Below the pieces are notes generated by a model, which was not told where the DNA came from, searched no databases, and was given only the letters and a program-made list of their open reading frames with translations. The position numbers were made by a program, and so were the translations under genes. Source: Brevundimonas sp. (GTDB taxonomy: Bacteria; Pseudomonadota; Alphaproteobacteria; Caulobacterales; Caulobacteraceae). Taken from it: DNA of 64,000 nt. Below are positions 17,880-27,397 of the stretch, piece by piece. Every line of letters begins with the position of its first letter. The stretch's first letter is position 1. The stretch is from the NCBI GenBank assembly GCA_003248965.1, contig QFQU01000011.1, forward strand, positions 1 to 64,000. The letters are read 5' to 3'.

Positions 17880-18604
17880 CCGCTCCAAAGACGGCGCCCA
17901 AGACCGCAATGGTGCTGGCGGCCGGGCTGGGCACCCGGATGCGTCCCCTGACCGACGACCGGCCCAAGGCCCTGGTCGAGGTGGGCGGCCGCGCTCTGAT
18001 CGACCATGTGCTGGACCGACTGGCCGAGGCCGGTGTCGAACGGGCCGTGGTCAATGTCCACTGGTTCGCCGACCGGCTGGAAAGCCATCTGGCGGCGCGC
18101 GGTCGCGGCCCCGAGATCGTCATCTCCGACGAACGCGCCGAACTGCTGGAAACCGGCGGCGGCCTGAAGAAGGCCCGGCCCCTGCTGGGCGATGCGCCGG
18201 TCTTCGTCGCCAATATCGACAGCGTCTGGATCGACCGGGGCGATGCGCTCGCGGATCTGGTCCGCCTGTGGAACCCGGAGACGATGGACGCCGCCCTGCT
18301 GCTGGCCCGCCGCGAGGGCTCCATCGGCTTCGAGGGCGACGGCGATTTCTTCCTGTCGGAGGATGCCCGCCTGACCTTCCGGGGCGACGCCCCGTCCGCC
18401 CCCTTCGCCTATATGGGCGTCCACATCACCCGCCCCGGCTATGCCGACGACGGCCCCGCCGGCGCCTTCTCCCTCAGCCCCCTGTGGCGCAAATCGGCCG
18501 CCGAGGGGCGCCTGTTCGGCTGCGTTCTGGACGGCGACTGGATGCACGTCGGCGACCCGCAGGCGCGGGATCAGGCCGAGGCCAGACTGGCGAGAGAGGT
18601 GTGA
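17876..18604 (+). CDS. murU: N-acetylmuramate-1-phosphate uridylyltransferase MurU
   Basis: A 242-residue sugar-nucleotide transferase converting MurNAc-1-phosphate to UDP-MurNAc. The nucleotidyltransferase signature lies near residues 13-31 (VLAAGLGTRMRPLT followed by RPKALVEV). Next comes ETGGGLKKARPLLGD and the metal-binding Asp in VANIDSVW. The short length and lack of a C-terminal acyltransferase domain separate it from GlmU. ATG 17876 overlaps the amgK stop (ATGA); its stop overlaps the addB GTG (GTGA). Confidence 0.92.
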   Translation: MTAPKTAPKTAMVLAAGLGTRMRPLTDDRPKALVEVGGRALIDHVLDRLAEAGVERAVVNVHWFADRLESHLAARGRGPEIVISDERAELLETGGGLKKARPLLGDAPVFVANIDSVWIDRGDALADLVRLWNPETMDAALLLARREGSIGFEGDGDFFLSEDARLTFRGDAPSAPFAYMGVHITRPGYADDGPAGAFSLSPLWRKSAAEGRLFGCVLDGDWMHVGDPQARDQAEARLAREV

Positions 18605-21600
18605 GCGCCTTCGATCCGTTCACCGCGTCCAGCCCCCGCTGGTACGCCATCCCCGCGCACCGGCCCTTCCTCGAAGACCTGGCGGCGGGGGTGCTGGCGT
18701 GGTTGGGCGACCTGCCGCCCGAGACCCTGTCGGACGCGACGATCCTGCTGCCCAACCGCCGGGCCGCCCGCGCCTTCACCGGCGCCCTGTCCAAACTGTC
18801 CGGCGACCGGCCCGTCCTGTTGCCCCAGGTGCGGCCTCTGGGCGATCTGGAGGAGGACGAGCCGCCCTTCACCCCCGGCGCCCTGGGCCTCGATCTGCCG
18901 CCCGCCATCCCCGCCCTGACGCGCCGGTTCGAGATGGCGCGGATGATCGTGGAGCAGTTCGACAACGACCTGACCCCGATGCGGGCGCTGGACCTGGCCG
19001 ATGCGCTGGGCGGCTTCCTCGATTCCTGCCAGCTGGAGGAGGTTCCCGAGCCGGAACGGGTCGCCACCCTGGTCGATGGCGAAATGGCCGAACACTGGGA
19101 GCGGTCGGCTGAATTCCTGAGGCTGGGCGTCATCGCCTGGCCCAGACGCCTGGCCGAACTGGGGCTGGTCGATCCCGCCTGGCGACGCGCCACCCTGCTG
19201 CGCCGTCTGGCCGAACTGTGGGACGCCCATCCGCCGACCCAGGCCGTCATCGCCGCCGGGTCCACCGGCACCGTGCCCGCCGCCGCCGATGTTCTGGGCG
19301 CCGTGGCCCGCGCGCCCCAGGGCTGCGTCGTCCTGCCCGGCCTCGATCTCGATCTGGACGACCGCGTCTGGGCCCAGATCGACGAAGACAATGAGCAACA
19401 CCCCCAACGCGCGCTGAAGCGCCTGTTGGAGCGGCACAGCATCGACCGCCGCGCAGTGCGTCCGTGGTTCCAGCCGCCCGTCTCGCCCCCGGCTGAACAG
19501 CGCGGTCTGGCCCGCCAGCGCCTGCTGAACGAGGCCCTGCGCCCCGCCGACGCGACGGGCGACTGGCGCGCGGCCATCCGCTACATCCGCGCCCGCGCCA
19601 TCGAGGCGGGCCGCGCCGCCGACCCCATCGCCGAGGGGCTTCAGGGCCTGTCGGTGCTGAACCTGCGCCATGACGAAGAGACCGCCGCCGCCATCGCCCT
19701 GATGATGCGCGAGACGCTGGAGACGCCCGGCAAGACCTGCGCCCTGGTCACGCCGGATCAGGGTCTGGGCCGCCGCGTCGCCGCGCGTCTGGAACGCTGG
19801 GGCGTCGTTCCGGACGCCTCGGCCGGTCAGCCCCTGAACCGGATGCCGGCGGGCGTTCTGGTCGAGCTGTGCGCCCGCTGGATCGCCGACCCGACGGATC
19901 CGCAGGTGCTGCTGGGCCTGCTGAAACACCCGCTGGTCAGGCTGGATTTAGGCGACGGGATCGACGCCGACCGCGCCGTGTCGGCCTTCGAGCTTCTCGC
20001 CCTGCGCGGCCCGCGCCAGACCCGTTTCGACCGCATCCGCCGCAAGCTGGACAAGGCCGCAGGCCCGGATCGCGACGGCCAGCCGCCGTCCGAGGGCCGC
20101 CTGAAACGCCTGGCCCAGGCCCGCGCCCTGTCGGATCATCTGGAAGCTCTGGTCACGACGGCCTGCGCCGCCTTCGCCCCCGCCGCGCCGCTGGACGCCG
20201 CCGCCCGCGCCCTGACCGTGCTGATCGAGGCGCTGGCGGGCCAGGAGGCCTGGGCCGGACCGGACGGCGAATGCGCCGCCGGTCTTCTGTCGAACCTGAT
20301 CACGGGCGGCGCGGCGCTGGGCGCTGTCACGGCTGATGATCTGGTCGAACTGGTCAAGGGGCTGCTGGCCGACGCCGTGGTGCGCACCGGCGGGGCCACC
20401 CATCCCTCGCTGCGCATTCTGGGGGCCATAGAGGCGCGTCTGGTGCGGGCCGACCGCATGATCCTGGCCGGGCTGGAGGAAGGCGTCTGGCCCCAGGGCG
20501 CGCCGGTCGATCCCTTCCTGTCGCGGCCCATGCGAAAGGCGCTGGGCCTGCCCCCGCCCGAACGCCGCATCGGCCAGAGCGCCCAGGATTTCGTCCAGGC
20601 CGCCTGTGCGGACGAGGCCATACTGATCCACACCGAACGACGCGGCGGCCAGCCCGCCGTGCGGTCCCGCTGGCTGTGGCGGCTGGACATGCTGACGCGC
20701 GGCGCGAATACGGAGGAGACGCCGGTCGCCGTCGCCGCCCCCGCCCATGTCGCCGACTGGACCCGCGCCCTGGACGCCCCTGGGCGCGACACGCCCGACT
20801 ATGCACGCCGCCCCGCCCCGACCCCGCCGGTCGCGCGTCGCCCGCGCGTCCTGCCTGTCACGGGCGTCGAGCGCTGGGTCCGCGATCCCTACGCCGTCTA
20901 TGCCCAGCGGATTCTGGGGCTGAAGGTGCTGGATCGGCCCGGCGCCTCGGCCGAGGCCATGGCGCGCGGCAACGCCATCCACGAAGCGATCGAACAGATG
21001 GTCCGCCTCTGGCCCGAAACCCTGCCCGACGACTGCGCCGACCAGATCGCCGACCTCATCGTGGCCGCCATGACCGAGGCGGGGTTCGAGGACGCCGCCC
21101 TGGCCCGCGAACGCCCGCTGGCCCGGAACGCCGCCCTGTGGCTGGAACGGTTCGAGCGGGAACGGCGCGCGCGCGGCGCGACCCTGCTGATCGAACAGTC
21201 GGGCGCCGTCGCCTTCGACGCCCCCGGCGGCCCCTTCACCGTCACCGCCCGCGCCGACCGGATCGAGCTGGACGCCACGGGCGCGGCGGTTCTGGACTTC
21301 AAGACCGGCCAGACGCCCAGCCAGAAACAGGTGGTCCAGGGCTTTGCGCCGCAACTGACCCTGACCGCAGCCATCCTGGCCGAGGGCGGGTTCGACGCGC
21401 CCCCGACCGAGGCGACCGAGCTGCTGTATGTCAAGGTCACTGGCCGCCGCGATCCGGGCAAGGTGGACGACGTCTCGCGCCAGGGCCGCGGCAACAGCCT
21501 GACCGCCGCCCAGCTGGCGACGCGCGAACTGGACCGGCTGAAGCTGGGCGTCGCCGCCTTTGACGACCCGGCGACCCCCTACACCTCATGGGTCGCGCCG

Positions 21601-21693
21601 CAGTTCATGGGCAATTTCGGCGGCAACTACGACCATCTGGCGCGCGTCTGGGAATGGCACGTCGTCGGCGGCGAGGACGAGGCGCCCGAATGA
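18601..21693 (+). CDS. addB: Double-strand break repair protein AddB
   Basis: A 1030-residue subunit of the AddAB helicase-nuclease, which resects broken DNA ends for RecA. As in other alphaproteobacterial AddB proteins the N-terminal helicase-like region lacks a canonical Walker A (LLPNRRAARAF occupies the position). The C-terminal RecB-type nuclease domain is intact, with DRIELDATGAAVLDFKTGQTP holding the catalytic Asp and Lys. VTGVERWVRDPYAVYA and RGNAIHEAIE are typical. The start is GTG 18601 in a GTGA overlap with murU; its stop overlaps the addA ATG. Confidence 0.95.
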   Translation: MSAFDPFTASSPRWYAIPAHRPFLEDLAAGVLAWLGDLPPETLSDATILLPNRRAARAFTGALSKLSGDRPVLLPQVRPLGDLEEDEPPFTPGALGLDLPPAIPALTRRFEMARMIVEQFDNDLTPMRALDLADALGGFLDSCQLEEVPEPERVATLVDGEMAEHWERSAEFLRLGVIAWPRRLAELGLVDPAWRRATLLRRLAELWDAHPPTQAVIAAGSTGTVPAAADVLGAVARAPQGCVVLPGLDLDLDDRVWAQIDEDNEQHPQRALKRLLERHSIDRRAVRPWFQPPVSPPAEQRGLARQRLLNEALRPADATGDWRAAIRYIRARAIEAGRAADPIAEGLQGLSVLNLRHDEETAAAIALMMRETLETPGKTCALVTPDQGLGRRVAARLERWGVVPDASAGQPLNRMPAGVLVELCARWIADPTDPQVLLGLLKHPLVRLDLGDGIDADRAVSAFELLALRGPRQTRFDRIRRKLDKAAGPDRDGQPPSEGRLKRLAQARALSDHLEALVTTACAAFAPAAPLDAAARALTVLIEALAGQEAWAGPDGECAAGLLSNLITGGAALGAVTADDLVELVKGLLADAVVRTGGATHPSLRILGAIEARLVRADRMILAGLEEGVWPQGAPVDPFLSRPMRKALGLPPPERRIGQSAQDFVQAACADEAILIHTERRGGQPAVRSRWLWRLDMLTRGANTEETPVAVAAPAHVADWTRALDAPGRDTPDYARRPAPTPPVARRPRVLPVTGVERWVRDPYAVYAQRILGLKVLDRPGASAEAMARGNAIHEAIEQMVRLWPETLPDDCADQIADLIVAAMTEAGFEDAALARERPLARNAALWLERFERERRARGATLLIEQSGAVAFDAPGGPFTVTARADRIELDATGAAVLDFKTGQTPSQKQVVQGFAPQLTLTAAILAEGGFDAPPTEATELLYVKVTGRRDPGKVDDVSRQGRGNSLTAAQLATRELDRLKLGVAAFDDPATPYTSWVAPQFMGNFGGNYDHLARVWEWHVVGGEDEAPE

Positions 21694-24600
21694 CCGACAT
21701 CTCTCCCGTCGACGCCAATCCCCTGGATATGGCCCGCGCCCATCAGGCGACCGCCGCCGACCCGACCCTGTCGGTCTTCGTCACCGCCAACGCCGGTTCG
21801 GGCAAGACCACCACCCTGGTCAGCCGGGTGGCGCGCCTGCTGCTGAAGCGGGTGCGGCCCGGCGAAATCCTGTGCGTCACCTACACCAAGGCCGCCGCCG
21901 CCGAGATGCAGGCCCGCCTGTTCGAACGGCTGGGCGAATGGGCGGTCGCCGACGACCGGGCCCTGGCCGCCGATCTGGCGCGGCTGGACGGGCGCGATCC
22001 CGCCAGCCTGACTGACGCCGAACTGTCCGAGGCCCGCGTCCTGTTCGCCCGCGCGCTGGAGACGCCGGGCGGGCTGAAGATCCAGACCATCCACGCCTTC
22101 TGCGAGAAACTGCTGCGTCGCTTCCCGCTGGAGGCCGGGGTCGCGCCGGGGTTCGAGGTGCTGGAGGATCAGGCGGCCCTGGCCCTGTCCCACGCCGCGC
22201 GTCAGGACCTGGCCCGCTACGCCCTGAACGACGGCGACGGGCCGGTGGGCCGCGCCTATGCTCATTTCGCCGTCGAACTGACCTGGGACGGCTTCCACGC
22301 CCTGCTCGACACGATCGAGGCCAGGCGCGAGCCGCTGCTCGACTATCTGGCCCGCATCGACGCGGGGACCGCGCCCGGCCCGCACGAACTGGTCGGCGTC
22401 ACGCGCGATGAGACCCCCGCCCAGATCGAGGCCGGGTTCATGGACTGGCTGAACCCGGCCGACTGGCTGGCCGCGGCCGACGGGTTCGCCACGGGCGGCG
22501 CCAACGACAAGAAACTGGCGGGCCAGATGCGCGATGCGGTTCCGCCCGCCACGACGCTTCAGGCCATGACGCCCATCTTCATCGATTCCAAGGGCGTGGC
22601 GCGCGACAGGTTCGGCACGTCCAAGGCTCCGCCCGGCGCGGCCTCCTATCTGGCCGATGTGTCGCTGAAATACGTCTCGACCCTGGACCGGGTGCGCGCC
22701 GCGCGCGTGGCGGACGAGACGGAAAAGGTGCTGACCCTGGCCCGCGTCCACGCCGCCCTCTATGAGACCGCCAAGCGGGCGCAGGGCGCGCTGGACTTCA
22801 CCGATCTGGTCGGACGCACGGTCGAGCTGCTGACCAGACGGGCCACCGCCGCCTGGGTGCTGTACAAGCTGGACGGCGGCATTGAGCATGTGCTGATCGA
22901 CGAGGCGCAGGACACCGCCCCGGATCAGTGGGACATCGTCCGTGCCCTGACGGAACCCTTCTTCGCGGGCTCAGGCGCCGAGCGCCGCGACCAAGCCATC
23001 CCTCGCACCGTCTTCGCCGTGGGCGACGAGAAACAGTCGATCTATTCCTTCCAGGGCGCCCGCCCCGAGCGGCTGCGGCAGGAGGCGCGGGTCTATGACG
23101 ATTTGGTGCGCGCGGCGGGCGCCGACTTCCGCGAAGTGCCGCTGGACACCTCCTTCCGCTCGACCGTCGAGGTGCTGGACTTCGTCGATGCGGCCTTCGC
23201 CAGCCCGATGCGCACCCGCGCCCTGGTCGGAGAGACCGGCGAGATCGCCGTCCACCGCCCCGCTCGTCTGGGGCAATACGGGTCCGTCGACCTGTGGCCC
23301 CTGTTCGAAGACCCCGCCGCCCCCGAGCGCGAGGCCTGGAACGCCCCCGTCGACAAGGAGGACAGCCGCAGCGCCCGCAAGCAGCTGGCCCAGGCCCTGG
23401 CCCGCCACATCCGCGATCAGGTCCAGACGGGCGCCGCCATCCATGATCCGAAACAGCGCGGAGCGATGCGGCCCGTCCGTTACGGCGACTTTCTGGTGCT
23501 GGTGCGCCGCCGCGACGCCACCTTCGAAGAGATCATCCGCGCCCTGAAAGCCGAAGTCGTTCCGGTCGCGGGCGCCGACCGGCTGAAACTGTCGAACCAT
23601 ATCGTCTTCGATGATCTGATCGCGCTCGCCCGGTTCGCCCTGTTCCCCGACGACGACCTGTCGCTGGCGGAAATCCTGCGCAGCCCCTTCTGCGATGTGT
23701 CCGATTTCGGTCCCGCCGACGCCCTTTATCCGTTGGCGGACAAGGTGGGCCGCGAGGGCCGCAGCCTGTGGCGCGAACTGCAGCGCCGCGCCCACGAACA
23801 CCCGGCCTGGACCGCCGCGCGCGACCTGATGGCGGCCCTGATCGCCGCGCGCGACCGCGATCCCTTCGCCTTCTTCTCGACCGCCCTGAACCGCGTCGGT
23901 CCCGATGGGCGATCCGGCCGCGCGCGGATTCTGGACCGGCTGGGCCGCGAGGCGGAAGAAGCCATCGACGAAACCCTGGCCCAGGTGCTGGCCGCCGAGG
24001 AGCGCGGCGGCCGCGATCTGGAGACCTGCTTGGCTCTGCTGGAACAGGCCGATGTCGAGGTGAAGCGCGAGATGGAGGGGGCGCGCGACGAGGTCCGCGT
24101 CATGACCGTCCACGGCTCCAAGGGGCTGGAGGCGCCCATCGTCATCCTGCCCGACACCACCGGCAAGGCGAAGCCGCAGGGGCCGACCCTGATGCCCGCC
24201 GCATTGCCGGATGGAACCGAGGCCTGGCTGATGTGTCCGTCCAGCGCCAAGGCCGACTGCGCCGTCTCCGCCGAGGTGCGTCAGGCGCGCGTAGATCGCA
24301 CCGACGCCGAATCCCTGCGCCTGCTCTATGTCGCCCTGACCCGCGCGCGTGACCGCCTGATCGTCATGGGCCGCAGGATGAGCCGCCCCAAGGAAACCGG
24401 CTATGAGGAAGGCAGCTGGTGGGACGTCATCGCCGGAACCTTCGACCGGCTGGCGCAGGACCGTCCCGATGCGGTGCAGTTGCTGGACGGCGGGATTCTG
24501 AGGTTCGGGGTCGATCCCGAGACCGCGCCGCGCCTGGGCCGGACCACGACGGACGCCGCCGGCCTGCCCGCCTGGGCCGCCGCGTCCCCGCCCGCCGACG

Positions 24601-25208
24601 CCGCCGCCCGCTTCGCCTCGCCGTCGCGGATGGAAGGGTCGATCCGCATTCCGGCCCCCTCGCCCCTGGCCAGGAGCGAATCCGGCGGCGCATCGCTGGG
24701 TCGGTTCCGGCGCGGCGACCTGATCCACCGGCTGCTGGAGCGGCTGCCCGACATCGCCCCCGCCGACCGGGCGGACGCGGCCGTGCGCCTGTTGTCGCGC
24801 GAGACCGATCTGGACGCGGCCCAGCGCGCCGAGATGATCGCCGCCGCCTTCTCGGTGCTGGACGACGCCCGGTTCGCCCCCGTCTTCGGCCCAGGCTCCC
24901 GCGCCGAGGTCTCCCTGACGGGGTCCGCCCCCGACCTGCCGCCCGGTGTCGCCATCAACGGCCGCATCGACCGGCTGGTGGTTACGCCTGAACGGGTTCT
25001 GGTCATCGACTACAAGACCAACCGCCCGGCCCCCGCCGCCCTCGACGCCGTCGATCCGGCCTATGTGCTGCAGGCGGCGGTCTATGTCGCGGTCCTGAAA
25101 CGCCTCTATCCCGACCGCCCGGTCGAGGCCGCCCTGGTCTGGACCGACGGCCCGAAACTGATGCCCATCCCCCAGGCGATGCTGGACGCCGCGCTGGCGA
25201 ACAGTTGA
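21690..25208 (+). CDS. addA: Double-strand break repair helicase AddA
   Basis: A 1172-residue UvrD-type helicase with a C-terminal nuclease. Walker A is NAGSGKTTT around Lys39, Walker B is DEAQD (404-408), later helicase motifs include VGDEKQSIYSFQGARPE and VMTVHGSKGLEAPIV, and the nuclease motif is DYKTN beginning at Asp1107. With AddB it forms the complete end-resection complex. ATG 21690 overlaps the addB stop by 4 nt; an upstream in-frame ATG lies inside addB and gives no family sequence. The trxA leader follows. Confidence 0.96.
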   Translation: MTDISPVDANPLDMARAHQATAADPTLSVFVTANAGSGKTTTLVSRVARLLLKRVRPGEILCVTYTKAAAAEMQARLFERLGEWAVADDRALAADLARLDGRDPASLTDAELSEARVLFARALETPGGLKIQTIHAFCEKLLRRFPLEAGVAPGFEVLEDQAALALSHAARQDLARYALNDGDGPVGRAYAHFAVELTWDGFHALLDTIEARREPLLDYLARIDAGTAPGPHELVGVTRDETPAQIEAGFMDWLNPADWLAAADGFATGGANDKKLAGQMRDAVPPATTLQAMTPIFIDSKGVARDRFGTSKAPPGAASYLADVSLKYVSTLDRVRAARVADETEKVLTLARVHAALYETAKRAQGALDFTDLVGRTVELLTRRATAAWVLYKLDGGIEHVLIDEAQDTAPDQWDIVRALTEPFFAGSGAERRDQAIPRTVFAVGDEKQSIYSFQGARPERLRQEARVYDDLVRAAGADFREVPLDTSFRSTVEVLDFVDAAFASPMRTRALVGETGEIAVHRPARLGQYGSVDLWPLFEDPAAPEREAWNAPVDKEDSRSARKQLAQALARHIRDQVQTGAAIHDPKQRGAMRPVRYGDFLVLVRRRDATFEEIIRALKAEVVPVAGADRLKLSNHIVFDDLIALARFALFPDDDLSLAEILRSPFCDVSDFGPADALYPLADKVGREGRSLWRELQRRAHEHPAWTAARDLMAALIAARDRDPFAFFSTALNRVGPDGRSGRARILDRLGREAEEAIDETLAQVLAAEERGGRDLETCLALLEQADVEVKREMEGARDEVRVMTVHGSKGLEAPIVILPDTTGKAKPQGPTLMPAALPDGTEAWLMCPSSAKADCAVSAEVRQARVDRTDAESLRLLYVALTRARDRLIVMGRRMSRPKETGYEEGSWWDVIAGTFDRLAQDRPDAVQLLDGGILRFGVDPETAPRLGRTTTDAAGLPAWAAASPPADAAARFASPSRMEGSIRIPAPSPLARSESGGASLGRFRRGDLIHRLLERLPDIAPADRADAAVRLLSRETDLDAAQRAEMIAAAFSVLDDARFAPVFGPGSRAEVSLTGSAPDLPPGVAINGRIDRLVVTPERVLVIDYKTNRPAPAALDAVDPAYVLQAAVYVAVLKRLYPDRPVEAALVWTDGPKLMPIPQAMLDAALANS

Positions 25209-25270
25209 ATTGCCCGCGATTCGCTCCCACATCTGCGACCGAACCCGGACGCTCCGGCCAACATCAACCT

Positions 25271-25310
25271 GCGCTCAAGCAGCGAGGCGCCGCGCGCCGA
25301 GCGATAGCGC
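25271..25310 (+). promoter_or_regulatory. Structured leader motif upstream of trxA (copy 1 of 3)
   Basis: GCGCTCAAGCAG at 25271, an inner hairpin, then GCGATAGCGC ending at 25310. The outer stem is GCGCT/AGCGC. The inner stem is GGCGC/GCGCC with flanking GA/GA and GC/GC, and the internal loop is CAAGCA against GAT. It ends 14 bases before the trxA ATG, just ahead of AAGGAG. Sister copies precede rsuA and rpmA in the same sense. Confidence 0.6.
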
Positions 25311-25324
25311 CCAAGGAGCCATTT

Positions 25325-25660
25325 ATGGCGACAGTTAAAGTCACCGACGAAAGCTTTGACGCCGACGTCCTGAAAGCCTCGACCCCCGTGCTGGTGGATT
25401 TCTGGGCCGAATGGTGCGGCCCCTGCAAACAGATCGGCCCGGCGCTGGAGCAGATCGCCGACGAACTGGGCGGCCAGGTCACGGTGGCCAAGATCAATAT
25501 CGACGACAGCCCCATGACCCCCTCCAAACTGGGCGTGAAGGGCATCCCCACCCTGATGCTGTTCAAGGACGGCCAGATGACCTCGATGAAGGTCGGCGCC
25601 ATGCCCAAGGGCAAGATCGTCGAATGGCTGGCCGAGGCGGGCGTCAAGGCCGACGCCTGA
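25325..25660 (+). CDS. trxA: Thioredoxin
   Basis: A 111-residue cytoplasmic thioredoxin with the active site Trp30-Cys31-Gly-Pro-Cys34 and the conserved cis-proline segment GIPTLMLF. ATG 25325 follows AAGGAG by six bases; the open frame continues upstream through the leader without thioredoxin homology. It lies 116 bp after addA, has its own structured leader motif and ends in a strong intrinsic terminator, so it may be expressed separately from addBA. Confidence 0.97.
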   Translation: MATVKVTDESFDADVLKASTPVLVDFWAEWCGPCKQIGPALEQIADELGGQVTVAKINIDDSPMTPSKLGVKGIPTLMLFKDGQMTSMKVGAMPKGKIVEWLAEAGVKADA

Positions 25661-25682
25661 TCCTTCGCCGCCCTTGAAGATC

Positions 25683-25716
25683 AAACGCCCGCCGGTCCCG
25701 ACCGGCGGGCGTTTTC
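25683..25716 (+). terminator. Intrinsic terminator after trxA
   Basis: A 14-bp perfect stem (25683-25696 with 25701-25714), a 4-base loop and a TTTT run. It closes the plus-strand block that starts at the acyltransferase gene. Confidence 0.93.
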
Positions 25717-25732
25717 ATGCTAGGATGCCGCC

Positions 25733-25927
25733 ATGAGCGACGAAGACCCCATCACCGACCCGGCTGACGCCGACGACATCCCCGGCGAAACCCCGGCGCA
25801 GAAGGCCCTGCGTCTGAAGACCGCCAAGCTGGACGCCCGCCCCAAGCCCCCGCGCGGCGGCCGCTTCCAGCGCGAACAGGCCGCCCGCATCGCGGCCGGC
25901 AAGTCCAAGCCCTGGATGACGCGGTAG
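25733..25927 (+). CDS. Small charged protein, unknown
   Basis: A 64-residue protein: acidic first third (SDEDPITDPADADDIPGE), basic remainder with KALRLKTAKLDARPKPPRGGRFQREQAARIAAGKSKPWMTR-like composition. No membrane segment or cysteine. Its start lies just beyond the trxA terminator, so it needs its own promoter. Short basic-tailed proteins of this kind recur in Caulobacterales, but I assign no function. Confidence 0.6.
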   Translation: MSDEDPITDPADADDIPGETPAQKALRLKTAKLDARPKPPRGGRFQREQAARIAAGKSKPWMTR

Positions 25928-25944
25928 TTTAGCGCGCGCAGCCC

Positions 25945-26105
25945 CTCTCCCTCCCCGTTCCGGGGAGGGTGGTCGCGCCAGCGACTGGGTGGGGGCGGCC
26001 CGGCAGGGACGCGCTTTGTGAATCAAGGGCAGGTCTCCACGGCGTCGCACGGCCGCGCCCGCCCGACCTCGCTGCGCTCGGCCACCCTCCCCCGCAGGGG
26101 AGGGG
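25945..26105. repeat. About 160-bp dispersed element with palindromic ends (copy A)
   Basis: The left end is a palindrome of CCCTCCCCG with CGGGGAGGG, the right end a palindrome of CCCTCCCC with GGGGAGGGG. The inner ends read GTGGTCGCGCCAGCGAC and CGCTGCGCTCGGCCAC. A second copy with the same ends and a diverged middle is at 37895-38058. No ORF of its own; it fills most of the gap between two convergent genes. Confidence 0.65.
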
Positions 26106-26117
26106 TTCAAGCGGTGC

Positions 26118-27392
26118 TCAGACCGGCCAGGTCTCTTCGCTGGCGCCCAGCACTTCACCCGCCAGATACAGCGACCCGCAGATGGCGACGCGGCCGGCGC
26201 CTAACCGCAGAGCCAGCCTCAAGGCCTCATCGACCGATCCGGCGGGCGTCGCGGCCAGACCGTGTCCGCGCGCCACGGCGGCCAGGGCCGCCGGGTCCGC
26301 CGCCGCGCCGTCGAAGCCTACGGTGAAGATGGTGGCGTGGCTGTCCTTCAGGGCAGCGAAGAAACCGCCCGCGTCCTTGTTCGCCAGCATGCCGCAGATC
26401 AGGGCCAGCGGACGCGGCGCCCGCGCCTGACGCTCAGCCAGGAACGCCGCCAGCGCCTTGGCCGCATGGGGGTTGTGCCCTCCGTCCAGCCACAGTTCGG
26501 CCTCGGCCGCACGCGCCGCCTCGCCGTAAGGGCCGGCCGAAATCCGTTGAAGGCGCGCAGGCCAGCGCACGGATTTCAGCCCTTCGGCGATGGCTGCTTC
26601 CGGCAGATCCAGCTCCAGCGCCGCCGCGATGGCCACGCCCGCATTGTCGATCTGGTGCGCGCCCGCCAGGCCCGGCGCGGGCAGGTCCAGGAACCGCTCC
26701 TGATCCTGAAACGCCAGCCCGCCCCGTTCCGCCCAGGCGTCGAAATCCACCCCCATGACCGTCAGGGGCGCACGAACCGCCTGCGCCGCCCGTTCGATGG
26801 CGGCCATGGCGGCCTCCTGCTGGCGCGCGATCACCCCCGGCGCGCCCGGCTTCAGCACCCCGGCCTTTTCCGTCGCGATGCCCGCGAGGTCGGTCCCCAG
26901 GAACTCGGCATGATCATAGTCGACCGGCGCGATCACGCTGAGCAGCGGCCGCTCGATCACATTGGTGGCGTCCAGCACCCCGCCCAGCCCCACCTCGATG
27001 ATCGCCAGGTCGGCGGGCGTCTCGGACATGGCCAGGAAGGCGGCGGCGGTCGTGCTTTCGAACACCGTCGCCTCTCCAGACACGGCCTCGATCCGGTCCA
27101 GGGTGGCGTTCAGCGCCTGATCCTCGATCAGTTTTCCGGCCAGCCTGATCCGCTCGTTGAACCGAACCAGATGGGGCGAGGTGTAGGCATGGACCCGCAG
27201 GCCCGCCGCCTCGGCGATGGCGCGGATCATCGCCACGGTCGATCCCTTGCCGTTGGTGCCCGCCACATGGACCACCGGCGGCAGCCGATGCTGGGGGTCG
27301 CCCAGCGCGGCGCACAGCGCCCTCATCCGATCCAGCGACAGGTCGATCCGTTGCGGATGCCGCGCCCGCAGGCGCGCGGAGATCGGGTCCAC
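26118..27392 (-). CDS. folC: Bifunctional folylpolyglutamate/dihydrofolate synthase
   Basis: A 424-residue Mur-ligase-family enzyme that adds glutamate to dihydropteroate and folates. The P-loop is residues 45-52 (GTNGKGST). The folate-binding YTSPHLVRFNERI, the Mg-site EVGLGGVLDATN, the DYDHAEFLG.. segment and WLDGGHNPHA are all present. The start is GTG 27392, five bases after the accD stop; there is no ATG in frame. It is the last gene of the trp-accD-folC run and ends close to the repeat element. Confidence 0.95.
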   Translation of the reverse strand: MDPISARLRARHPQRIDLSLDRMRALCAALGDPQHRLPPVVHVAGTNGKGSTVAMIRAIAEAAGLRVHAYTSPHLVRFNERIRLAGKLIEDQALNATLDRIEAVSGEATVFESTTAAAFLAMSETPADLAIIEVGLGGVLDATNVIERPLLSVIAPVDYDHAEFLGTDLAGIATEKAGVLKPGAPGVIARQQEAAMAAIERAAQAVRAPLTVMGVDFDAWAERGGLAFQDQERFLDLPAPGLAGAHQIDNAGVAIAAALELDLPEAAIAEGLKSVRWPARLQRISAGPYGEAARAAEAELWLDGGHNPHAAKALAAFLAERQARAPRPLALICGMLANKDAGGFFAALKDSHATIFTVGFDGAAADPAALAAVARGHGLAATPAGSVDEALRLALRLGAGRVAICGSLYLAGEVLGASEETWPV

Positions 27393-27397
27393 GGCGA

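Noticed and set aside
16788..18604. amgK-murU as a novel pair
   Set aside because: Already described as a peptidoglycan recycling route in other proteobacteria; annotated but not reported as new.
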